From NCBI GenBank assembly GCA_022385805.1, contig MU277700.1, positions 236,583 to 300,582 on the forward strand: a stretch of 64,000 nucleotides of DNA. Reading direction: 5' to 3'. Of this stretch, positions 56,622-64,000 are shown piece after piece. Under the pieces are notes generated by a model. The model was not told the origin of the DNA. It did not search any database and saw nothing but the letters and a program-made list of their open reading frames with translations. The position numbers were made by a program, and so were the translations under genes. Numbering within the stretch: position 1 is the first letter of the stretch; each line of letters begins with the position of its first letter. The stretch is from Pilatotrama ljubarskyi. Its lineage: Eukaryota; Basidiomycota; Agaricomycetes; Polyporales; Polyporaceae.

Positions 56622-58190
56622 TCATTCGAGAACGGTGCAGCCACTTCCATCGGCATCGTCTCGCATACCAGCTGGGGCTCTATCATGCTCGCCACTGCGG
56701 TGCTCGAGAGCGGGATGCTCGTCTTCTGCATCACCGTCCTCACTTGGCCCGGAGGAAGCGGCGGCCGCAGGTTCCTGCTCCCAATCTAAAGAGCCATCGT
56801 CAGCCGAAATTGCAGAGAACAGAATGAGAAAGTACTCGCGAATGATCTCCGCAGGTTCGTCAGGCGAGCCACTATACCAACCCCCGCGTTCAATCCCTCC
56901 GAGTACGCTGTGTACGATATCGGGCGAGCCGAAGACGTAGGTCCCCAGACTATCGTACACGATAGGCGTCGTCACGAGAAAGTTGGTGATCGCGAGGTAC
57001 AACGTGATGAGGACGTGCGAGTTCCGCGTGACCGACGCGAACTTCCCCCCAGAGGCGGCCCCGACCGCGTCCGCGTACATCTTCCGGTACTTGCGCAGGT
57101 CCTCCTCCGAGTCGTGCTCCCCAGGTTTCCGCTTCCACCCGTCGTACATCATCGGGTCCCAGTCGATCGTCAGCCAGCTCGGGTACACCAGCGCACCGAT
57201 CTGGAGAGGACCGACGAAGACGCCATCCCAGTCTATGATGCCGACGACGCGGCCGGAGACGTCGTCGACGAAGATGTTCTGCGAGTCGAAGTCGGGATGC
57301 CCGAAGGCGAACGGCGGCCCGTCCGTCCGCGCGTCGACGAGCGCGCCGATGAACATCTGGAGAAGCGCGAGCCACGGCCTGTTCTCCGTGGACCGGCGGG
57401 CGTCGAGCAGGGCCCTGAAGAACTCGTGAGTAGAGCGAAAAGGTCCGAATTCCTTCGGAGATTCGTCAGGGCCCGCTTGCTCTTCGAATTGGTCCTGGAG
57501 AAGCAACATGCTCCTCGCGGACGAGAAGGGAACGATGGTATGCGAGCCGTCCGGAAGGCGGTCCAGTTCTCCAATCTTGTCGAACTCGAGGTCAGCGAGC
57601 TCGACCATGCACGCCGCGAGTGACTCGAACATGTTCTCCTTCCGCCGCTCGCCCGTCCACCAAGCCGCGTCGTGCCAAACGTCGATCACACGCGTACCAC
57701 GGACCTTCTCCATGAGCATATATGGATGACCGAGCGGGCAATCGGCATCGCACGAGTACGCAAGCAGTTTGGGAATAGGAACCGAGGTACGGGCCATGAC
57801 ATATTCCATCCCGACGATGGAGAATCGCATGCTCCGTGCGCAGCGGTCGTCCCAGGGTTCTTTCATGGGGATCCGGATAACCCACGAGACGTCGTCCGAG
57901 AAGTCCAGCGTGTACACGACGTTATCCGCTCCACGCCTGGGCGGAGTCAAAACTGAGCAAGAGAGCGTCTCGACCCAGGACGGTGTCTCCGAGCCCGCTT
58001 GGCCTGGGTAGGACGAAGAGCCGGAGTCATCTGCGAAAGCGCGGCGAGCGGACAGAGCTACTTCTCGGATAGCATCGAGATCGAGAGCAGCGACGAAGGC
58101 GTCTTGCGAGTCATTCGTGTGTCCGCTGGACTCGGGGGCGCTTCCTGCAGACGAACATCGAGAGCGATAGCTCCGGCTGCTGGAAGCCAT
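56622..58190 (-). CDS. APH-like phosphotransferase/kinase (APH-7)
   Basis: A single open frame of 522 codons from ATG 58190. It contains DNVVYTLDFSDDVSWVIRIP, GHPYMLMEKVRGTRVIDVW, the catalytic loop GHPDFDSQNIFVDD and GIIDWDGVFVGPLQIGALV. It differs from the other copies: it has an extra Lys-Pro insertion in the N-lobe (RIPMKEPWDDRC) and longer loops. It has no second exon, and an acidic disordered C-terminus replaces the Trp-containing tail. A possible 50-bp intron near the end (GTACTT...TTTAG) would lead to an unrelated frame and is not used. It is the most diverged intact member. Its 3' end converges on small Cys-rich gene C. Confidence 0.87.
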   Translation of the reverse strand: MASSSRSYRSRCSSAGSAPESSGHTNDSQDAFVAALDLDAIREVALSARRAFADDSGSSSYPGQAGSETPSWVETLSCSVLTPPRRGADNVVYTLDFSDDVSWVIRIPMKEPWDDRCARSMRFSIVGMEYVMARTSVPIPKLLAYSCDADCPLGHPYMLMEKVRGTRVIDVWHDAAWWTGERRKENMFESLAACMVELADLEFDKIGELDRLPDGSHTIVPFSSARSMLLLQDQFEEQAGPDESPKEFGPFRSTHEFFRALLDARRSTENRPWLALLQMFIGALVDARTDGPPFAFGHPDFDSQNIFVDDVSGRVVGIIDWDGVFVGPLQIGALVYPSWLTIDWDPMMYDGWKRKPGEHDSEEDLRKYRKMYADAVGAASGGKFASVTRNSHVLITLYLAITNFLVTTPIVYDSLGTYVFGSPDIVHSVLGGIERGGWYSGSPDEPAEIIREYFLILFSAISADDGSLDWEQEPAAAASSGPSEDGDAEDEHPALEHRSGEHDRAPAGMRDDADGSGCTVLE

Positions 58191-58494
58191 GTCGCGCTGG
58201 AGAGCACAGGCGAGGAGGCGACGAGTGGGAACTTACTGTACACTTACCTACTCACAGAGACTTCATATAAAACAGCAGCATGACTCGCGACCAGGATGAG
58301 CGGCACCGCTGCTCCGAATCGCGGCCTCGCACTCTTTCGAGCATTTGCGCCTGTTTGTCGCTGTGGGTACATCCATTCTCACGATCCGCCACCCTGCACT
58401 CCGCCATCTCAGTCAATCCGGCCACCTCCACGATCGATCATACACAGATGAATAACGTACTGTCCCGTTCAGAAACACCATCTCCTCGTCCAAA
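58191..58494. other. spacer between APH-7 and J-protein gene
   Basis: The promoter side of APH-7 and 3' flank of the J-protein gene. No feature was seen. Confidence 0.4.
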
Positions 58495-59991
58495 TCATCC
58501 AAGAGACCTCGACCGCCCCCTCACATACCCCAACTTCCTCCCCGGAGACCCTGCCCCCACCCCGTTCGCAATCCCGACCACACTCCCGTTCAGCTGCGAT
58601 CCCCACACACCCGATATCTGACCACCCCTAACCGGCCTCCCCGTACCACCACCACCGCCCTCCCGCATCCTCCTCCTCCCCCTCTCCACAGCGTTGTCCA
58701 CCGCGCTCCGCAACGGCCCCCCGTCCGCGCGCAACTGCGTCTCCAATATGAGGTGCTCCATCTCCGTCGCGAGCAGCGCGACGACTTGGTCTGCGGGCTT
58801 GCCGCGGTTCGGCAGGGGCAGATCGGTCACGTACGGGAACGTGCCCTCCGAGGCGGGCGTACCCGTGCGCGGGCCGTGCGCGGAGTGGAACAGGGTCGCG
58901 ATGTGCGCGTTCGCTGCGGGTTCATCAACAGCATATCAGAGGAGTTCGGTAGGAAGGACAGGAGAGAGCTCACTTTCGCGCAAGATCGAGGAGGAGAGCG
59001 ACGCGATCTGCTTCGCCTCATTGAACACCCACTGCTCCTCGAACGCCGCGCTCGGCGCCGGGAACACGACGGGCACGACGTTCGAGAGCGCGAAGCAGCC
59101 CAGCACCCAGAGGTTGTGCAGGAACCGCACGTGCTGGTACGGCACGCGGCGCGGCCAGAGGAACGCAAAGAGGCTCGTGTGCGTCGTCGCAGCCGGATCG
59201 GCGAAGATGACGGAGGAGAAGGTGGTGGACGCGGAGGCGGGCGAAACGGAAGGGCCGAGCAGGAAGAGGAGCTCGTATACGGCGGTGAAGGCTAGCATGA
59301 GGTACCTCCACTGCATGGCGACGTCAACACGCCACTAACGCATTATATCAACTCGTAGGCTCACATATGATACAGGGCTTGACGGGCTGACGAAAGAGAA
59401 AAAGATGAGACTGCAAAGCGATACAATGTAGAAGCCAGACGCCTGCAGCAAGCCATGTCGAACGTATTCCCGGAGCGTCGTGCACTGACTCCACTTCAAC
59501 GCCTCCGGCCCAAATCTACATAAAATCGTATCAGTACCGCAGACACATGCAGTGAAAGCAGATCAGACAGTCGCTGACCTCTCATATGCGAACCGCTTCA
59601 CCGGCGACTTCAAAGCATCATACGCGTCCCTCACCTCGATAAACATCTCCTCGCTCTTCGCGCCCGCCCTATCCGGATGGTGCTTGCGCGCAAACTGCCG
59701 AAACGCCGCCTTCAGCATCCCCTCGTCCGCGCTCGGCGCCAGCCCGAGCAGCTCGTAGTAGTTCGGGTCCAGCGTCGTCGCTGCATCGTACAAGTTATAC
59801 AACAGGTAGACGACGGCGCAGAAGAGGTAGGTCATGCGATAGTGGAAGGCGTAGGCGGGCGTGCCGGGCGGCGGGGGCGGGCGCCCGGTGGCGCGCGTGT
59901 AGCCTTGGTGGACGAACGCGAGGAGCTGGCGCGTGGCATAGCCCGGGAGGTAGTACCAGGCTGCGTATTTGAGGGGCGTGGTGATGAGCAT
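58495..59991 (-). CDS. membrane-bound J-domain (DnaJ/Hsp40) protein
   Basis: Four exons, 59991-59579, 59515-59365, 59310-58974 and 58913-58495, add to 1320 nt and 439 aa. A hydrophobic segment at about 51-68 precedes a J domain (about 77-138, YYELLGLAPSADEGMLKAAF) with the HPD motif intact at 105-107 (KHHPDRAG). After it come at least two more hydrophobic stretches (ASGFYIVSLCSLIFFSFV, MLAFTAVYELLFLLG, LHNLWVLGCFALSNVVPVVF). The tail is Gly/Arg-rich and soluble. J domains stimulate the ATPase of Hsp70; the membrane layout suggests an ER or other endomembrane co-chaperone. No specific orthologue name is offered. Confidence 0.9.
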
Positions 59992-60371
59992 TGTGGGTAT
60001 CGGGTGTTGGTGTTTTTACGCAGGCTCTGATACGGACAAAGTCAGTTGAACGTATGTGGACGCTAGTCGCGAGCGGCGCTTCAAGACTCGCGCATACAAG
60101 CAGCCTGAAGGCCGCATCGCTCGACACGCCTCACCTGTGAAGCAATACTGGATAGTCAGCACCATATTAGACATTCGGAAGTCCAACATGAAAAGTGAAT
60201 CTCAGACGGGCAAAAGCCCGCACGCATATGATCTCCCTTCCCCATCGAACCAGCTCCTTGCACACCCACACCAACACGCACGCACCGCATCCACCATCAA
60301 ACGGCCCTCGCTCCTGCCACTTGTACGCACAGAACCACACGCCACGAGCATCGCCTTTCAGCCCGGACGCT
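59992..60371. other. intergenic region
   Basis: Upstream of the J-protein gene. No supported feature. Confidence 0.4.
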
Positions 60372-60932
60372 TTATGCTGTGCGCCCCGCCCTTTCGAGCG
60401 GGAACCTTTCACGTTCGCAAAATGAATGAGAGTACCACGTCTGCGACCGCCTGACGCAAAGTGAAAACTCGTCCCTGCCAGAAGCGAGGGACGGATCTCT
60501 GCGCAAGCTTGGCTTCTGAACGTCGACGGCCCCCACAGAAGCGCGCGTACGCGCCGCCGCAGGGACCGCCGGATGTCGACTCTGCCTTTGTCCGCGCGCC
60601 TCTGAGCTCCCGGCGCGCAAACCTCTGCGAAAAGAGCCGCTGGGCAGTAGGTGGGCCCAGTTCTCCCTCTGCACACACGCGAGAAACGCGGTGCGAAGAG
60701 GGATGTGATATGATGTAGGTTCGGCCTTAAGGCGTGCCGCGACGATCTCGTGAAGCGGCACGTCGGGTTTCGAACGCTTCGGGGGCTCGAAGAGCCAGGC
60801 GGACGCGTCCACGTACGCGCCTGCGGCGCAGAGGACGACGAGGAGCGGTTCGAAGTTGGGGATCGACCCTTTTACTTGGACATCATCGAAGCGGGGGTTG
60901 TGGATGGGATGCGTACCTTGTGGTCGGTTCAT
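60372..60932 (-). CDS. uncertain 186-codon ORF, unknown function
   Basis: An open minus-strand frame from ATG 60932. Its first about 95 codons have plausible protein-like content (FEPLLVVLCAAGAYVDASAW, LHEIVAARLKAEPTSYHIPL). The remainder is Arg/Ser-rich and looks like chance translation, so the true end may lie at an unseen splice site near 60640. No family is recognised. It could be a short or partial gene between the J-protein gene and tRNA-Gln. Confidence 0.3.
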   Translation of the reverse strand: MNRPQGTHPIHNPRFDDVQVKGSIPNFEPLLVVLCAAGAYVDASAWLFEPPKRSKPDVPLHEIVAARLKAEPTSYHIPLRTAFLACVQRENWAHLLPSGSFRRGLRAGSSEARGQRQSRHPAVPAAARTRASVGAVDVQKPSLRRDPSLASGRDEFSLCVRRSQTWYSHSFCERERFPLERAGRTA

Positions 60933-61273
60933 ACGGTCATCCCTGCTCTACTGTGACGGAGACCCTTTCTACCTCTATCCTTAAAAGTGAGAGGATATGA
61001 GAGTGGGATTGCCGGGATAGAGGACGAACGGAGATAGCAAGGTGGTAGTGGTGGTGGAGAGAAGGCTTCGGCCAACGCAAGCGCCCTGACGTTGCCGGCG
61101 CCATGTTAGTCTACGAGGACATGCTGCAGTTTCACTGAGTTCGACGCGATCTGCCGGGAGTACGTTGACAGACTTCGCTGACTGCCAGTATGTAGATATA
61201 CTGTACTGTAGGTTCCACTCGATGTTACTCCTCTCGCACAGAAGAAATAAAATCAACCACCAGAACAAGTTTT

Positions 61274-61278
61274 AAAAA
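61274..61278 (-). terminator. Pol III terminator of tRNA-Gln
   Basis: TTTTT on the minus strand, about 20 nt past the tRNA 3' end. Confidence 0.7.
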
Positions 61279-61296
61279 GCATACGCGGAAGGAGAG

Positions 61297-61376
61297 AGGT
61301 GCTACCAGGGTTCGAACCTGGGTTTCGGGAAAGCAGTCGTCAAAATCCCGAGTGATAACCACTACACTATAGCACC
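61297..61376 (-). tRNA. tRNA-Gln (anticodon TTG) with 8-nt intron
   Basis: On the minus strand the acceptor GGTGCTA pairs with TAGCACC, discriminator T. The D-arm contains AGTGTAGTGGTTATCACT. The anticodon stem CGGGA/TCCCG encloses TTTTGA + CGACTGCT + T, i.e. anticodon TTG followed by an 8-nt intron after position 37. The T-arm is CCAGG-TTCGAAC-CCTGG. It is 80 nt long, 72 nt after intron removal. Confidence 0.93.
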
Positions 61377-61489
61377 ACGTACCTCTCGTCCCTCACTCCT
61401 TGATCATCCCGCAGCAGCGCACCTCCTCTGCTCAGACCACCACCTCCCTCTCCTCACTCCTCGTTCAGGTCCCTCGGACGACGACCACG

Positions 61490-62133
61490 ATGGCCAAGTA
61501 CAAGCTCGTCTTCTTCGCACCGCGCGCCTCGACGCAGCCCATCCTCCAGCACCTCTTCGCCCGCTTCCCCAACCACGTCGGCCGCATCGGCGCGTACGGC
61601 GGCTGCGCGTTCGTCACCCCCGGCACCGGTGCGTCAGGCCTCTCCCGTCCTTCCCTTCCCCACCACCGCGTTCCCTGTCTCTCGTTCTCCGGGCTCCCGG
61701 TTGCAATCAGCACGCTACCGCCGACGTCTGCAATGCGTTGAGCTGAACGGAGCGCGACAGGTCAATTCCTCCCGCTCGAGGGCGCGAACCCGGCCATCGG
61801 CAAAGTGGGCAAGCCCGAGCGCGTCGAGGAGGACCGCGTCGAGGTGCTCGTCCTTGGCGCTAGTCAAGGTGCCCGAGATGCGGCTGCGTCTGCCGCGCAA
61901 GGTGATGCGTCCGGAGCGGGAGCGGGAGGGGTGGAGATGACGAGCGTCCTGCAGGAGCTCAAGAAGGTGCGTGTTTCCGGTGACGGAGGGGGGCGAGGGC
62001 GCGCTCCGCCGACTCCGTGGCCAGTCGCCGCGCCGGGCGAGGATGATTGGGACGATTGTGACGGTGACGCGTCTGGTAGGTCCATCCGTACGAAGAGGTC
62101 GCGTACGACGTGTACCGGCTCGAAGACTTCTAG
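61490..62133 (+). CDS. small NIF3/YqfO-like domain protein
   Basis: Exons 61490-61628, 61761-61966 and 62080-62133 (399 nt, 132 aa). The product starts MAKYKLVFFAPRASTQPILQ, contains GRIGAYGGCAFVTPGTGQFL and ends HPYEEVAYDVYRLEDF. The GxIGxYxxCaF and HPYEEvAYDvY motifs are those of the ferredoxin-like domain found inserted in NIF3 (YqfO) proteins and as free-standing about 100-130-aa proteins in bacteria and fungi. The role is unknown; fold relatives include PII/CutA-type trimers. A Gly/Ala/Ser-rich insertion in the middle is unusual. The last exon is only 54 nt, and the splice sites are canonical. Confidence 0.88.
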
Positions 62134-63162
62134 TCCACAATGTTTTTCGAACGTCCTACGTGCAAGCGTGCCTTCCTTCTCGACAGACCACGCCCTCCGG
62201 CGGGATCTTCGTGCCATCCTCAGCCACGTTCGACCGGTCACCGCCTGTTCGACCGCCGTTAGCAATGTGAGTGTCCGAGGATCACAGACTGCCGCAGCGT
62301 CTGCTCCCGCGAGCAGCGTCTGACAGCACTTGACACCTCCGCGCGTCCTGTAAGTTACTTACTTATTGAGAGCGGGCCCGGGGCCGCTCGATGCGGTACT
62401 CGATATGCAGGCGCTGCGAGCATGAGCAGTCTCCGATCCATCCGGCGTGGACGGTCCCGCTGTCAGCGTCGTTCCTCATCCTGTTTCACTGTCTTGTGCG
62501 GTTCGATCCGCCCACCGCCCATCGTCCATCGCACAGTGCATGTCGATGGTCGGAGGTGCGAACGGTGATACAGTGCACTGATCAATTCACGCGCCCTGTA
62601 CCGCCTCTTGCCTCCCCACCGCCCCATGTGCGATCCTGCCGGACGCACGGAGGGACAAGCCGCACCTCGCTGCACGCCGCGGCCAGTCGCCGTGCCCGGT
62701 GACTGCTCACTAGCCCAGCGTATTGTCCGTAGCGCCGCCACATGCTTAGAGCGTGCGCAGCGATCCCGAGCCCAAAGGGGCAGGCGAGACCCGCCATCTT
62801 GTGCATGACGGGCGGCTATGATCCGAGAATCACAAGCCATGCCTTTTGTTGCCCCTGCGCGTGGGCGCTAGCGAGGGACTAGCGATTCAGTTCTTGACAC
62901 AACTCTGCTCTCCCCTCGGTCTATATAACCACGCCTCGCGGGCTGGCGTCTCCCTCCTTCCCCTTCTCCTCCATCTCCGTGTCTCGTCGGACGCAGCGCT
63001 TCATAGTAGGACGTCCGAGTGCATCTCCTGACCACCTCCGATCCGAGCGGACTTCAGACACCCAGCCAAGAGTACAAGAGCTCCTCCTCGCGTCTCTGCC
63101 CAGCTCCATCGATCCCTCACCTCGTCCTCCCCCAACCCCCCCTCCCCCAATCTGAATCTAGG
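62134..63162. other. intergenic region
   Basis: Between two plus-strand genes. Open frames here lack motifs. The last 150 bp is pyrimidine-rich (CCCCCCAACCCCCCCTCCCCC-like), probably the 5' UTR of the next gene. Confidence 0.4.
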
Positions 63163-63439
63163 ATGCGCGCATTTTCCTCTTTGTACGAAGAGCCCGCGTT
63201 CCCCGAGCCCTCGCAGAAGGAGCGCTCCGTGTTCTACGCCGTCGTCGGCGCCGCGGTCACCATCGCCTCGACGGTCGCCGCGATCCAGATCAAGGGCTCC
63301 CCCGAGTGGCTCTCGCATGCGTACGTCCGTATCCGGGTCTCCCTCTCGCGCGCTGCGTTCCTGACCGCGTCTCGTCCTCTTCTCTCGTCTGGCCTCGCCC
63401 CGCGTTCTTGGACGGAACAGGCTTGTGAACAGCCTCTAG
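63163..63439 (+). CDS. small single-pass membrane protein, 58 aa
   Basis: Exons 63163-63320 and 63421-63439 (GTACGT...CAG intron) give 177 nt and 58 aa. The N-terminal part MRAFSSLYEEPAFPEPSQKE is followed by one hydrophobic helix (YAVVGAAVTIASTVAAIQI) and a short tail ending SHALVNSL. The second exon codes only six residues, so the gene is easily missed. The start context AGGATGCG and pyrimidine-rich leader suit a real gene. The family is unknown; such small proteins are often subunits of mitochondrial or ER membrane complexes, but nothing here proves that. Confidence 0.65.
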
Positions 63440-64000
63440 TCGGAACTCTATGCCGCCTGTTCGGCTTCCCCGCCCGCTGAGCGCTAGGCGCGATTGTCCC
63501 ATCCACGGTGAGCAGCACGCCTTCTTCCCTCCATTACGCTTCTTGGACGTGGGCGTGCGGGGCTCGTGCCAATTGTGCTTGAAGCGCATATATGCTCATC
63601 GGCAACTCTCGTTGACAGGGACTCGCGCTTCGCGATAATCCGCGCTCCATCCGACCCATCCATTCGAACTTTGCGTTCACGTCATGACCCGTACGACCTT
63701 CACAATCCCTCAGTGTGTATATCCGTATATCCTTTCCACCACTCACCTTCCAGGCTATGACCCGTCTCGCCCTGCATGCGCCTGCCCGTCCGCACAAGTC
63801 CTCGCGCTTCATGTTTATTTATATCCTACTGCAGCACTTCCTCGTTCTTCGGATTTCTCCATCTTCACATCTACTATGTATCTAAGTCTCTCACCATCTG
63901 CCACCATAGTTGTACTGGTATCTCTACCATTGTTACACATCGTAACTTGCCAGCTCTCAGCACCACTGGTCCTGTGTGTATGTAAGTGTGTGTTTTATCT
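63440..64000. other. 3' flank, no supported gene
   Basis: AT-richer sequence with short frames only. It probably holds the 3' UTR of the small membrane protein gene and beyond. Confidence 0.4.

Overview
The window looks like a contig piece of an Agaricomycete (mushroom-forming basidiomycete, probably a polypore-like fungus; the order is an inference). The DNA is GC-rich and most genes are cut by many introns of about 50-65 bp with GT(G/A)(C/A)GT donors and CAG/TAG acceptors. The protein set fits: HET-E-like proteins, an UNC93-like transporter, an Nrd1/Mrn1-type RNA-binding protein and fungal aminoglycoside-phosphotransferase (APH)-like kinases. All gene models below were built by hand from reading frames and splice sites. 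Exon sums that divide by three and recognisable family motifs are the main checks.

Conserved housekeeping genes are spread through the window: a 2-oxoglutarate/Fe(II) oxygenase (1.0-2.5 kb), UNC93-like protein (3.5-5.5), N2227/carnosine-type methyltransferase (9.4-10.6), COPI zeta subunit (11.5-12.3), L-type cargo lectin (17.7-20.0), KDEL receptor (27.0-28.2), four-RRM protein (37.8-40.5), monoglyceride-lipase-like hydrolase (41.7-43.8), ER-type J-protein (58.5-60.0), a NIF3-like small protein (61.5-62.1) and a 58-residue membrane protein (63.2-63.4). There are two tRNA genes: Ala(CGC) at 15.25 kb and Gln(TTG) with an 8-nt intron at 61.3 kb.

Between them lies an accessory layer. It holds nine APH-like loci (four intact, five broken), two intact HET-domain paralogues plus one broken HET gene, and three copies of a small Cys/His-rich protein gene. 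Each small gene is read divergently from an intact APH gene across about 1.1-1.3 kb and converges on another APH gene. This three-fold repeated pair is the most interesting organisation here and I do not recognise it as a described system.

Gene decay is widespread. One APH relative has its catalytic core inverted in place. Another has two in-frame TAG codons in an otherwise perfect frame. A HET gene and a hypothetical gene carry TGA where TGG is expected, and an ACOT9-like thioesterase has lost splice sites and frame. A TIR-bounded element with an internal 325-bp inverted repeat and a 775-base gap sits 3 bp behind tRNA-Ala.
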